A DNA stretch of 64,000 nucleotides from Streptomyces spongiicola. GTDB lineage: Bacteria > Actinomycetota > Actinomycetes > Streptomycetales > Streptomycetaceae. The number at the start of each line of letters is the position of its first letter. Position 1 is the stretch's first letter. Position numbers and translations under genes: made by a program. Under the pieces are notes generated by a model. The model saw only the letters and a list, made by a program, of their open reading frames with translations. It did no database searches and was not told the origin of the DNA. Positions 33,416 to 42,372 of the stretch are shown piece by piece. The DNA lies in assembly GCF_003122365.1 (NCBI RefSeq), contig NZ_CP029254.1:682001-746000 (forward strand), given 5' to 3'.

Positions 33416-36400
33416 ATGACGCCGCCGCAGTACCGCCAGGTACCCGCCCAGGTCGACCTCCCCGCGCTCGAACACGCCGTGCTCGACTTCTGGCGCGAGA
33501 ACAAGGTCTTCGCCAAGAGCCTCGACCAGTCCGAGGGCCGCCCCGAGTGGGTCTTCTACGAGGGCCCGCCCACGGCCAACGGCATGCCCGGCGCCCACCA
33601 CATCGAGGCCCGGGTCTTCAAGGACGTCTTCCCGCGCTTCCGGACCATGCGGGGCTACCACGTGGCCCGAAAGGCGGGCTGGGACTGCCACGGCCTGCCC
33701 GTCGAACTCGCCGTCGAGAAGGAACTCGGCTTCAACGGCAAGCAGGACATCGAGGCGTACGGCATCGCGGAGTTCAACGCGAAGTGCCGCGAGTCAGTGA
33801 CCCGCCACACCGACGCCTTCGCCGAGCTGACGACCCGCATGGGCTACTGGGTCGACCTCGACGAGGCGTACCGGACCATGGACCCCGAGTACATCGAGTC
33901 CGTGTGGTGGTCCCTGAAGCAGATCTTCGACAAGGGCCTGCTGGTCCAGGACCACCGAGTCGCCCCCTGGTGCCCGCGCTGCGGCACCGGCCTGTCCGAC
34001 CACGAGCTGGCGCAGGGCTACGAGACCGTCGTCGACCCGTCCGTCTTCGTCCGCTTCCCGCTGACCTCGGGCCCGCTCGCGGGCGAGGCGTCGCTGCTGG
34101 TCTGGACGACGACCCCGTGGACCCTGGTGTCCAACACCGCGGTGGCCGCCCACCCCGGTGTCACCTACGTGGTGGCCACCAACGGCGAGGAGCGGCTCGT
34201 CGTCGCCGAACCGCTGCTGGAGAAGGCCCTCGGCGAAGGCTGGGAGGCCACCGGCCAAACCTTCACGGGCTCCGAGATGGAGCGGTGGGGCTACCGCCGC
34301 CCGTTCGAACTCGTCGACTTCCCGGCGCCCGCCCACTACGTGGTCAACGCCGAGTACGTGACGACGGACGACGGCACCGGACTGGTCCACCAGTCCCCCG
34401 CCTTCGGCGAGGACGACCTCAGGGTCTGCCGCTCCTACGGGCTCCCCGTGGTGAACCCGGTCCGCTCCAACGGCACCTTCGAGGAGGACGTGCCGCTCGT
34501 CGGCGGCGTCTTCTTCAAGAAGGCCGACGAGGGCCTCACCCGGGACCTGGCCGCACGCGGCCTGCTGTTCCGGCACGTCCCGTACGAGCACAGCTACCCG
34601 CACTGCTGGCGCTGCCACACGGCGCTGCTCTACTACGCGCAGCCGTCGTGGTACATCCGCACCACCGCGATCAAGGACCGGCTCCTCGCGGAGAACCGGA
34701 ACACCAACTGGTTCCCGGAGTCGGTCAAGACCGGCCGGTACGGAGACTGGCTCGACAACAACATCGACTGGGCCCTGTCGCGGAACCGCTACTGGGGCAC
34801 CCCGCTGCCGATCTGGCGCTGCGAGGACGACCACCTCACCGTCGTGGGCTCGCTCGCCGAACTGAGCGCGCTCACCGGGGAGGACCAGTCGGGCCTGGAC
34901 CCGCACCGCCCCTTCATCGACGCGGTCGCCTTCGACTGCCCGCAGTGCTCCTCGACGGCCACCCGGGTTCCCGAGGTCATCGACGCCTGGTACGACTCGG
35001 GGTCCATGCCGTTCGCCCAGTGGGGCTACCCGTACCGGAACAAGGAGATCTTCGAGAAGCGCTACCCGGCGCAGTTCATCTCCGAGGCGATCGACCAGAC
35101 CCGCGGCTGGTTCTACACGCTGATGGCCGTCGGCACGCTGGTCTTCGACAGGTCGTCGTACGAGAACGTCGTCTGCCTCGGCCACATCCTCGCCGAGGAC
35201 GGCCGCAAGATGTCCAAGCACCTGGGCAACATCCTGCAGCCGATCCCGCTCATGGACCAGCACGGCGCCGACGCCGTGCGCTGGTTCATGGCCGCCGGGG
35301 GATCGCCCTGGGCGGCTCGCCGGGTGGGGCACGGCACCATCCAGGAGGTCGTACGCAAGACGCTGCTCACGTACTGGAACACGGTGGCCTTCCAGGCGCT
35401 GTACGCCCGCACCTCCGGGTGGGCGCCGTCGGCGGCCGACCCGGCGCCGGCGGAGCGCACGGTGCTCGACCGCTGGCTCCTCTCGGAACTGCACGCGCTG
35501 GCCGACCGGGTGACGCAGGCGCTGGAGGCGTACGACACCCAGCGCGCCGGCAAGCTGGTCGCGTCCTTCGTGGACGATCTGTCGAACTGGTACGTCCGCC
35601 GCTCCCGCCGGCGGTTCTGGCAGGGCGACCCGGCGGCGCTGCGCACCCTCCACGACGTGGTCGAGACCGTGACGCGGCTGATGGCCCCGCTCACCCCGTT
35701 CATCACCGAGCGCGTGTGGCAGGACCTCGTGGTGCCGGTGACGCCGGAGGCCCCGGAGTCCGTGCACCTCGCGACCTGGCCCGAGGCCGACCTGTCCGCC
35801 GTGGACCCGGAGCTGTCCCGGCAGATGGCGCTGGTCCGCCGGCTGGTGGAACTGGGCCGTGCGACCCGCGCGGAGTCGGGTGTGAAGACCCGGCAGCCGC
35901 TGTCGCGGGCACTGGTCGCGGCCCCCGGCTTCGAGTCCCTGCCTCCCGAACTGCACGCGCAGATCACCGAGGAACTCAACGTCTCCGCCCTGGCGTCGCT
36001 GACTGACTCCTCCGTTGGCCCGGCGGGCGGCGGCTCCCTCGTCGACACCACGGCGAAGGCGAACTTCCGCGCGCTGGGCAAGCGCTTCGGCAAGGGCGTG
36101 CAGGACGTCGCCAAGGCCGTGGCCGCGGCGGACGCGGCCGGGCTGTCACTGGCGCTGCGGTCCGGTTCGGCCGTGATCGAGGTCGCCGGCGAGCAGGTGA
36201 CCCTCTCCCCGGAGGAGGTCATCATCACGGAGACGCCCCGCGAGGGCTGGTCGGTCGCCTCCGACCAGGGCGCCACGGTCGCGCTCGATCTGGAGATCAC
36301 TCCGGAGCTTCGGCGGGCGGGGCTCGCCCGTGACGCGATCCGGCTGATCCAGGAGGCGCGCAAGAACAGCGGGCTGGACGTCGCCGACCGCATCGCGCTC

Positions 36401-36571
36401 CGGTGGTCGTCCCCGGACGCCGAGGTCGCCTCGGCGCTCACCGAGCACTCCGGGCTGATCGCCGACGAGGTCCTGGCGACGGACTTCGCGACGGGCGAGG
36501 GCGACGACGCGTACGGATCGCCGTTCACGGACGAGGGTCTCTCCCTGACGTTCCGTCTCCGCAAGGCGTGA
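33416..36571 (+). CDS. ileS: Isoleucyl-tRNA synthetase (IleRS2-like)
   Basis: 1051 residues from ATG 33416, a class I synthetase charging tRNA-Ile. The first signature is PPTANGMPGAHHIEARVFKD (residues 51-70): the usual HXGH is replaced by GAHH at residues 59-62. The second signature is GRKMSKHLGN. The editing domain (CP1) spans about residues 190-400 with LLVWTTTPWTLVSNTAVA. The anticodon-binding domain follows KMSKH, and a long C-terminal region is typical of the eukaryote-like type. That type is associated with mupirocin tolerance, so the phenotype is inferred. It is controlled by the T-box leader. Confidence 0.97.
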   Translation: MTPPQYRQVPAQVDLPALEHAVLDFWRENKVFAKSLDQSEGRPEWVFYEGPPTANGMPGAHHIEARVFKDVFPRFRTMRGYHVARKAGWDCHGLPVELAVEKELGFNGKQDIEAYGIAEFNAKCRESVTRHTDAFAELTTRMGYWVDLDEAYRTMDPEYIESVWWSLKQIFDKGLLVQDHRVAPWCPRCGTGLSDHELAQGYETVVDPSVFVRFPLTSGPLAGEASLLVWTTTPWTLVSNTAVAAHPGVTYVVATNGEERLVVAEPLLEKALGEGWEATGQTFTGSEMERWGYRRPFELVDFPAPAHYVVNAEYVTTDDGTGLVHQSPAFGEDDLRVCRSYGLPVVNPVRSNGTFEEDVPLVGGVFFKKADEGLTRDLAARGLLFRHVPYEHSYPHCWRCHTALLYYAQPSWYIRTTAIKDRLLAENRNTNWFPESVKTGRYGDWLDNNIDWALSRNRYWGTPLPIWRCEDDHLTVVGSLAELSALTGEDQSGLDPHRPFIDAVAFDCPQCSSTATRVPEVIDAWYDSGSMPFAQWGYPYRNKEIFEKRYPAQFISEAIDQTRGWFYTLMAVGTLVFDRSSYENVVCLGHILAEDGRKMSKHLGNILQPIPLMDQHGADAVRWFMAAGGSPWAARRVGHGTIQEVVRKTLLTYWNTVAFQALYARTSGWAPSAADPAPAERTVLDRWLLSELHALADRVTQALEAYDTQRAGKLVASFVDDLSNWYVRRSRRRFWQGDPAALRTLHDVVETVTRLMAPLTPFITERVWQDLVVPVTPEAPESVHLATWPEADLSAVDPELSRQMALVRRLVELGRATRAESGVKTRQPLSRALVAAPGFESLPPELHAQITEELNVSALASLTDSSVGPAGGGSLVDTTAKANFRALGKRFGKGVQDVAKAVAAADAAGLSLALRSGSAVIEVAGEQVTLSPEEVIITETPREGWSVASDQGATVALDLEITPELRRAGLARDAIRLIQEARKNSGLDVADRIALRWSSPDAEVASALTEHSGLIADEVLATDFATGEGDDAYGSPFTDEGLSLTFRLRKA

Positions 36572-36593
36572 CGCGTACCGCGCCGCGCGTCGA

Positions 36594-36622
36594 GGGTCCG
36601 GCCCCTTCCGGGGGCCGGACCC
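36594..36622 (+). terminator. ileS terminator
   Basis: GGGTCCGGCCCC and its complement form a 12-bp stem with loop TTCCG, 23 bases after the ileS stop. Confidence 0.85.
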
Positions 36623-36950
36623 TTCGCGTCGGCACCCACCCGCGTCCACGGGCGTCTTCCGCCGTCCACCGCCGTCCACCGCCGTCACCACCGTCACCGC
36701 CGTCACCACCGTCACCACCGTCACCGGCATCCGACGGCATCCACGGACCGGTACCGGGCATCCCCGGCGGCCGGCGCGCTGTTACGGCGGCAGTCGCGGC
36801 GGTGCGGCCGGCCGCGGGTCGGGGGCCGGTCGCACCGGGCCCGCGCCACTCGGAGGGACAGCGGAGCGGTGGGCGGCGCGCGGGCGCCCCGGGTTCGTGT
36901 GCGGCAGCGGGCGCGGCGCCCGCTGCCGGGCCGGCGCCGCCCTCCACGCC
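36623..36950. other. Repeat-bearing convergent gap
   Basis: CCGTCCACCG and CCGTCACCAC units form an array from about 36660 to 36730. The rest is G/C-rich without gene signals. Confidence 0.55.
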
Positions 36951-36994
36951 CAACGGGCCGGGCCCGGGACTGAAGTCCCGGGCCCGGCCCGTTG
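36951..36994 (-). terminator. divIVA terminator, very long perfect hairpin
   Basis: A 21-bp perfect inverted repeat (36951-36971 with 36974-36994) with a two-base loop GA, 43 bases beyond the divIVA stop on the minus strand. As a palindrome it can also act on the plus strand. Confidence 0.88.
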
Positions 36995-37037
36995 CGGCCT
37001 GCCGACGGCCGAGCGCGCTTCGCGCCCTAACCCGCCG

Positions 37038-38216
37038 TCAGTTGTCGTCCTCGTCGATCAGGAATCCGCGCATCGGCGACGGCGCCTGCTGCATCGGCTG
37101 CGGGCCGCCCTGCGGCCGGACCGGTGCCATCGGCTGCGTCATCGCCGGGGACATCTGCTGCTGACCGCCGTAGGACGGGGCACCGCCCATGCCCTGGTTG
37201 CCGCCCATGCCCTGGTTGCCGCCCATGCCCTGGTTGCCGCCGAACGACGGGGCACCGGCGCCCGCCGGAGCCATCGAAGGGGACGGGGGCAGCGAGGCGG
37301 CCGCCGGTGTCCGCGGCGGGGCCAGCGAGTCGTCGGCCTGGGTCTCCAACTGGCGCAGCTGGCTCTCGAGGTACGACTTCAGGCGTGTGCGGTACTCGCG
37401 CTCGAAGCCGCGCAGGTCCTCGACCTTGCGCTCCAGCGTGGCGCGGGCGGACTCCAGCGAACCCATCGCGACGCGGTGCTTCTCCTGAGCGTCCCGCTCC
37501 AGCGCGTCCGCCTTGGCACGGGCGTCCCGCTCCAGGCCCTCCGCACGCGAACGGGCCTCGCCGACGATCTTGTTGGCCTCGGAACGGGCCTCCGCGATCG
37601 CCTGGTCGGCGGTCTGCTGGGCCAGCGACAGCACACGTGCGGCGCTGTCCCCGCCCGGGCCCTGGCCCGGGAGCTGCGGACCGCCATGACCGCCGTGACC
37701 ACCCATGGGGCCGCCCATCGGGCCGCCCATGGGACCGCCCTGCATCGGGCCGGGACCCATCGGACCACCCTGGGGGTGGCCCTGCGAGTGGCCCTGGGGG
37801 TGACCCTGCGAGTGGCCCTGCGGGTGACCCTGGGGATGGCCCTGCGGGTGGCCCTGAGGACCGTGACCACCGGGACCGGCCGGCAGCTGAGGCGCACCAC
37901 CGGGCAGTTGGGGGGGACCCATCTGCGGGGGCTGCTGCTGGACCGGGGGACCGGATATGGCGGCTGGAACGGGGGCGCCGGGACCGCGGCCGTCCTGCGG
38001 CTCCGGCGGCTTGCGCATCCCCTGCTGCTGGTTCTGCGCGGCCGCCCGGGTCGCCGCCGCCAGCTTCGCGCGGAGGTCCTCGTTCTCCCGGAGGAGGCGC
38101 GTCAGCTCGGCCTCGACCTCGTCTAGAAAGGCATCGACCTCGTCCTCGTCGTAGCCTTCTCGGAGGCGGACGGTCGTGAACTGCTTGTTCCGCACGTCCT
38201 CAGGGGTCAGCGGCAT
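37038..38216 (-). CDS. divIVA: DivIVA polar scaffold protein (Wag31)
   Basis: 392 residues. The N-terminal membrane-binding domain is MPLTPEDVRNKQFTTVRLRE followed by the coiled coil YDEDEVDAFLDEVEAELTRLL. Residues about 60-190 are a Pro/Gln/Gly/His-rich linker with seven HPQG/HSQG units and PMGG repeats. A long second coiled coil runs over about 190-305 (ARVLSLAQQTADQAIAEARSEANKIV onward). The tail holds three GGNQGM units and ends FLIDEDDN. In Streptomyces DivIVA marks hyphal tips and directs apical growth and branching. It is the last gene of the dcw run and ends at the long hairpin. Confidence 0.96.
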   Translation of the reverse strand: MPLTPEDVRNKQFTTVRLREGYDEDEVDAFLDEVEAELTRLLRENEDLRAKLAAATRAAAQNQQQGMRKPPEPQDGRGPGAPVPAAISGPPVQQQPPQMGPPQLPGGAPQLPAGPGGHGPQGHPQGHPQGHPQGHSQGHPQGHSQGHPQGGPMGPGPMQGGPMGGPMGGPMGGHGGHGGPQLPGQGPGGDSAARVLSLAQQTADQAIAEARSEANKIVGEARSRAEGLERDARAKADALERDAQEKHRVAMGSLESARATLERKVEDLRGFEREYRTRLKSYLESQLRQLETQADDSLAPPRTPAAASLPPSPSMAPAGAGAPSFGGNQGMGGNQGMGGNQGMGGAPSYGGQQQMSPAMTQPMAPVRPQGGPQPMQQAPSPMRGFLIDEDDN

Positions 38217-38265
38217 CTCTACTTCACCTCTACGTAGTCGTCGGCAGTCGGCAAGACCGTACCGT

Positions 38266-38562
38266 TCACATCCCTCTCCCCACGCTGCTCACGACGGAGA
38301 TCAGGATGTAGACGATGATCATCAGAACGAAGAAGGACAGATCGAGTGCCACGCCCCCGAGACGCAGCGGCGGAATGAACCGCCGCAGAAGCTTGAGCGG
38401 TGGATCGGTGACAGTGTAGGTGGCCTCCAGGACGACCACCATCGCCCTCCCGGGTTGCCACGAGCGGGCGAACTGGAAGACGTAGTCCATGACCAGCCGG
38501 AAGATCAGCACGATGAGGAAGCACATCAGCGCGATGTAGACCACCTGCAGTGCGACGCTCAT
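38266..38562 (-). CDS. ylmG: YggT family membrane protein
   Basis: 98 residues with two membrane segments, VVYIALMCFLIVLIFRLVMDYVFQF and ALDLSFFVLMIIVYILISVV. The conserved loop TDPPLKLLRRFIPPLRLGGVALDLS between them is the YggT hallmark. Family members in Gram-positive dcw clusters are called YlmG and sit between sepF and divIVA, exactly as here. The role is linked to division and envelope growth, but the biochemical function is unknown. Confidence 0.92.
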   Translation of the reverse strand: MSVALQVVYIALMCFLIVLIFRLVMDYVFQFARSWQPGRAMVVVLEATYTVTDPPLKLLRRFIPPLRLGGVALDLSFFVLMIIVYILISVVSSVGRGM

Positions 38563-38640
38563 CCCGCGCTTCCCTCTCCCCTGGCTCTCGTTGTCCGGCC
38601 CTGCGGCCGGGTCGTTCCCTCGGTCGTGCTCTGGCTCGTT

Positions 38641-39285
38641 CTAGCTCTGGTTGAAGAACCCGCCCTCTGCGATGCGGGCCTTGTCCTCCGCCGTGACATC
38701 GACGTTAGCAGGCGAGAGGAGGAAGACCTTCTGAGTCACCCGCTCAATGCTGCCATGGAGACCGAAGACGAGCCCCGCCGCGAAGTCGACAAGTCGCTTG
38801 GCGTCGGTGTCGTCCATCTCGGTCAGATTCATGATCACCGGGGTGCCCTCGCGGAAGTGTTCCCCGATGGTACGGGCCTCGTTGTAGGTCCGCGGGTGCA
38901 GCGTGGTGATGCGGTAGGGCTCCCGCTCGGACACGACCTTGGGCATGATCACCGGTGCGTTCTTCTCCAGACTGGGACGTTCAGGTGTGATGGATGCCAC
39001 GGGGGCGATTCGCGCCGGACGTCCGGATTCTGCGGCGAGGGCCGCCGGGGACGGGGACGCGGCGGCCGGTCGCGGCGCGGACTCGCGCGGGGCCGGCGGC
39101 TGAACCACGCGCACCGGCTCCTCCCGTTCCACCTGATGCGGGGGCTGGTGCCGGCGACGGTCCCGCTCGGGCTCCTGCTCCATCTCGGGTTCGAAGTCGT
39201 CGTCGGGGTCGAATCCCCGGCCGTCGTACCCATCGTCCTCCACGAGGCCGAGGTAGACCGCCATCTTGCGCATAGCGCCGGCCAT
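38641..39285 (-). CDS. sepF: SepF, FtsZ membrane anchor
   Basis: 214 residues from ATG 39285 ([18 protein letters not shown]). The amphipathic membrane-binding N-terminus is followed by an acidic, then Pro/Arg-rich linker (residues about 20-110). The C-terminal SepF domain contains [55 protein letters not shown] and [10 protein letters not shown]. It tethers FtsZ polymers to the membrane, particularly important in actinobacteria that lack FtsA. The frame extends upstream across yggS, but only this start gives the family N-terminus. Confidence 0.95.
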   Translation of the reverse strand: MAGAMRKMAVYLGLVEDDGYDGRGFDPDDDFEPEMEQEPERDRRRHQPPHQVEREEPVRVVQPPAPRESAPRPAAASPSPAALAAESGRPARIAPVASITPERPSLEKNAPVIMPKVVSEREPYRITTLHPRTYNEARTIGEHFREGTPVIMNLTEMDDTDAKRLVDFAAGLVFGLHGSIERVTQKVFLLSPANVDVTAEDKARIAEGGFFNQS

Positions 39286-39419
39286 TCTCTGAGTCCTCCG
39301 CTCTGTGGTGGATCGGCTTCGTTCGGCTACGTCACCAAGTACCCGCGATCCACTGGGCCCGTCCGCCTTTCGACGGAAATGACCATATTTTCTACTGTGG
39401 TCCGACTTGCTTCGCGACG

Positions 39420-40139
39420 TTACCCGAGCCGGGGTCGGACTCCGAGTACCGCCGTACCGACGCGCACATGTGTCGCTCCGGCCGCCACGGCCTGCTCGAG
39501 GTCCCCACTCATCCCCGCCGACACCATGTTCGCAGCCGGATGGTTCGCGTGCAGGCGGGATGAGAATTCCATCAGCCGCTCGAAAGCGGCCTGTTGACGC
39601 CCGGTGTACGGCCCCGAGAGGGGGGCGACCGCCATCAGCCCGTCGAGCCGGAGGCCCGGGGCCCCGTCCACGGCTGCGGCCAACTCCTCGACGCCGTCCG
39701 GCGCCACGCCCCCCCGGTCGCCCTGCCGGCCGGACTCCGCGTCGAGGGCGACCTGGACCAGGCAGCCCAGTTCGCGTTCGGCGCGTACCGCCGCCGCCGA
39801 GAGGGCGCGTACGAGCTTGGGTCGGTCGACCGACTGCACGACATCGGCGTAACCGGCCACGGAACGGGCTTTGTTGGTCTGGAGTTGACCGACGAAGTGC
39901 CAGGTGAGCGACAGATCCGAGCAGGCGGCCGCCTTCGGGGCCGCCTCCTGGTCCTTGTTCTCGGCCACGTGGCGCACCCCGAGTCCGTGCAGCAGACGGA
40001 CGTCGCTCGCCGGATAGGTCTTGGTGACCACGATCAGCGTCACCTCCTCCCGCTTGCGCCCGGCCGCGGCGCAAGCGGAGGCGATACGTTCCTCCACCCG
40101 CGCCAGGTTCTCGGCGAGTTCGGTTCTGCGGTCGGTCAT
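39420..40139 (-). CDS. yggS: YggS family PLP-binding homeostasis protein
   Basis: 239 residues from ATG 40139, overlapping the pgeF stop by four bases. It is a TIM-barrel PLP protein; Lys40 in [11 protein letters not shown] carries the cofactor. [26 protein letters not shown] and [27 protein letters not shown] are the other family motifs. It is thought to buffer PLP and influence amino-acid pools and is not an active racemase. In Gram-positive dcw clusters it is called YlmE. Confidence 0.94.
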   Translation of the reverse strand: MTDRRTELAENLARVEERIASACAAAGRKREEVTLIVVTKTYPASDVRLLHGLGVRHVAENKDQEAAPKAAACSDLSLTWHFVGQLQTNKARSVAGYADVVQSVDRPKLVRALSAAAVRAERELGCLVQVALDAESGRQGDRGGVAPDGVEELAAAVDGAPGLRLDGLMAVAPLSGPYTGRQQAAFERLMEFSSRLHANHPAANMVSAGMSGDLEQAVAAGATHVRVGTAVLGVRPRLG

Positions 40140-40882
40140 GCGTCGTCTTCCTCGCGGTCCAGCCAGACATATCCGGCCAGCCGCCCGGTGGTGCGGTCGC
40201 GCCGGTAGGAGAAGTGGTCTCCCGACTCCAGTGTGCAGACCGGCGACGCGCTCCGGTCGCGCACACCGAGCGCCCCGAGCTGCGCGTGCACTCCGGCGGC
40301 GACATCCACTGCGGGGGTGCCCCAGGCGGTCTCGGACCACGCCGCCGGCTCGGCCGCGGCGACCTCCGCCCGCATCTCCGCGGGCACTTCGTAGCACCGC
40401 CCGCAGACCGCGGGACCGGTCCGGGCGGTGATACGGGAGGGGTCGGCGCCGAGGGCGACCATCGCCCCGACCGCCGCCGGCACCACTCCGGCGACCATCC
40501 CGGGGCGTCCGGCGTGCACCGCGCCCACCACCGCGGCGACCGGGTCGGCCAGCAGCACCGGGGTGCAGTCGGCGGTGAGCACCGCGAGCGGGAGTCCGCG
40601 CCGGGCGGTGACCACCGCGTCGACGGCGGGGACGTCCGTGCCGGTCCAGGGGCCTTCGGCGACGGCGACCTCCCGGCCGTGCACCTGGTTCATCCAGACC
40701 ACGAGTGCCGGCTCGACGCCCAGCCGCCCGGCGGCGAGTTCCCGGTTCGCACGCACGGCGGCGGGGTCGTCACCGACCGCGCCGCCGAGATTGAGCTCGT
40801 CGTACGGAGCGGCGCTCACCCCGCCCCACCGGTCGGTGAAGGCGAAGTGGGCGCCGCCCACCCGGTTGTGCTCCGCTATCAC
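40136..40882 (-). CDS. pgeF: PgeF/YfiH family peptidoglycan editing factor
   Basis: 248 residues from GTG 40882, seven bases after the ftsZ stop. The multicopper-oxidase-like fold of the family is recognised by [27 protein letters not shown] and [13 protein letters not shown], which hold the zinc/copper His and Cys residues. E. coli PgeF hydrolyses mis-incorporated L-Ser from UDP-MurNAc intermediates; purine-nucleoside activities are also reported for the family. Its place between ftsZ and yggS (YlmD) fits cell-wall quality control. Confidence 0.92.
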   Translation of the reverse strand: MIAEHNRVGGAHFAFTDRWGGVSAAPYDELNLGGAVGDDPAAVRANRELAAGRLGVEPALVVWMNQVHGREVAVAEGPWTGTDVPAVDAVVTARRGLPLAVLTADCTPVLLADPVAAVVGAVHAGRPGMVAGVVPAAVGAMVALGADPSRITARTGPAVCGRCYEVPAEMRAEVAAAEPAAWSETAWGTPAVDVAAGVHAQLGALGVRDRSASPVCTLESGDHFSYRRDRTTGRLAGYVWLDREEDDA

Positions 40883-40889
40883 TTCAGGA

Positions 40890-42092
40890 TCACTTCAGGA
40901 AGTCCGGGACGTCCAGCTCCTCCGCCGAGCTGTCGTACGGCCGGGCCGGCGGCACCTGCGGCGAGGAGGAGTGCGTCACGGGGATCTCGTTCGCCGCGGG
41001 GGCCGGCTCGGGGGCGGTCTCCTCGCGCGGCGTCACGGTGCCGAGTCCGCCGAGGGAGCGCGGCGGCTCCGGCCGGGACGCCGGGGCGGGCTCCTCGCGC
41101 TTGGCGGAGGCGGCACCGATCACGTTGTCACGGCGGGCGGGGGGCTGGCCGCCGTCGAACCCGGCCGCGATGACGGTGACCCGCACCTCGTCGCCCAGCG
41201 CGTCGTCGATGACGGCACCGAAGATGATGTTGGCCTCGGGGTGGGCGGCCTCGCTCACCAGCTGGGCGGCCTCGTTGATCTCGAACAGGCCGAGGTCGGA
41301 GCCGCCGGAGATGGAGAGCAGCACACCGCGGGCCCCGTCGATGGAGGCCTCCAGCAGCGGCGAGGAGATCGCCATCTCGGCCGCGGCCACCGCGCGGTCG
41401 TCGCCGCGGGCCGAGCCGATGCCCATGAGGGCGGAGCCCGCCTCGGACATGACGGACTTGACGTCGGCGAAGTCGAGGTTGATGAGACCGGGTGTGGTGA
41501 TGAGGTCGGTGATCCCCTGGACGCCGGACAGCAGCACCTGGTCCGCGGACTTGAAGGCGTCGAGCACGCTCACCTGGCGGTCCGAGATGGACAGCAGCCG
41601 GTCGTTCGGGATGACGATGAGGGTGTCGACCTCCTCGCGCAGCTCGGCGATGCCGTCCTCGGCCTGGTTGGCGCGGCGGCGGCCCTCGAAGGTGAAGGGC
41701 CGGGTGACCACACCGATGGTCAGGGCGCCGAGCGAGCGCGCGATGTTGGCCACGACGGGCGCGCCGCCGGTGCCGGTGCCGCCGCCCTCACCGGCGGTGA
41801 CGAAGACCATGTCGGCCCCCTTGAGGACCTCCTCGATCTCCTCTCGGTGGTCCTCTGCCGCCTTGCGACCGACGGCCGGGTTGGCTCCGGCCCCGAGGCC
41901 GCGGGTGAGTTCGCGGCCGACGTCGAGCTTGACGTCGGCGTCGCTCATCAACAGTGCTTGCGCGTCCGTGTTGATCGCGATGAACTCGACGCCCTTGAGA
42001 CCGACCTCGATCATTCGGTTGATGGCATTGACACCACCGCCGCCGACACCGATGACCTTGATGACTGCGAGGTAGTTCTGTGGTGCTGCCAC
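40890..42092 (-). CDS. ftsZ: FtsZ, tubulin-like division GTPase
   Basis: 400 residues from GTG 42092. The tubulin signature GGGTGTGG is at residues 103-110. [17 protein letters not shown] lies at the nucleotide site, and the T7-loop is [13 protein letters not shown]. The variable linker (about 317-385) is Pro/Ala/Glu-rich, and the conserved C-terminal peptide DVPDFLK binds partners such as SepF. It polymerises into the ladders of Z-rings that divide sporulating aerial hyphae. It has its own 280-base upstream region, consistent with developmental promoters separate from ftsQ. Confidence 0.98.
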   Translation of the reverse strand: MAAPQNYLAVIKVIGVGGGGVNAINRMIEVGLKGVEFIAINTDAQALLMSDADVKLDVGRELTRGLGAGANPAVGRKAAEDHREEIEEVLKGADMVFVTAGEGGGTGTGGAPVVANIARSLGALTIGVVTRPFTFEGRRRANQAEDGIAELREEVDTLIVIPNDRLLSISDRQVSVLDAFKSADQVLLSGVQGITDLITTPGLINLDFADVKSVMSEAGSALMGIGSARGDDRAVAAAEMAISSPLLEASIDGARGVLLSISGGSDLGLFEINEAAQLVSEAAHPEANIIFGAVIDDALGDEVRVTVIAAGFDGGQPPARRDNVIGAASAKREEPAPASRPEPPRSLGGLGTVTPREETAPEPAPAANEIPVTHSSSPQVPPARPYDSSAEELDVPDFLK

Positions 42093-42191
42093 GTCGAAGG
42101 CCTCTCGCCTCGAGTTACGAGTCGCCGCTCCGCGGTGGTGGCCGCGCCGCGACGACGGATGCCGATTGGGACGGTCCGAAATGCCGACCCG

Positions 42192-42216
42192 AACCCTAAC
42201 GTTGAAGTTTAGGGTT
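42192..42216 (-). promoter_or_regulatory. Inverted repeat in the ftsZ leader
   Basis: AACCCTAA and TTAGGGTT flank nine bases, 100 bases upstream of ftsZ. This A/T-containing element stands out in the surrounding DNA and would form a leader hairpin or an operator. Confidence 0.5.
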
Positions 42217-42220
42217 ACCA

Positions 42221-42282
42221 GTGTCCCTGCTTCCTGGACTCTCTCGGACGAGACACTAAGTCGACACGTGGCGTGCGTTCAA
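42221..42282 (-). promoter_or_regulatory. Candidate ftsZ promoter with GACAC motifs
   Basis: On the minus strand TTGAAC (42277-42282) and TTAGTG (42254-42259) are 17 bases apart, a weak promoter-like pair. Three GACAC pentamers lie in or beside it: 42221-42225 (minus), 42252-42256 and 42263-42267 (plus). GACAC is the core recognised by the sporulation regulator WhiA, which is known to activate ftsZ in Streptomyces. The assignment here is inferred. Confidence 0.4.
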
Positions 42283-42372
42283 CGAACACGCCGAACCTCC
42301 CGTTTTTCTTTTCACCCTATGTGATCAGCCGTTGCGCTGACCAACCAGGGTGCTGGCCTGCGTGTTCGTGCG

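Noticed and set aside
33794..35956. Open frame antisense to ileS
   Set aside because: Shadow of ileS; no start signal or domain.
39286..40305. In-frame upstream extension of sepF (554 codons in total)
   Set aside because: The extension overlaps yggS and pgeF and is Arg/Gly-rich without homology; the normal SepF N-terminus begins at 39285.
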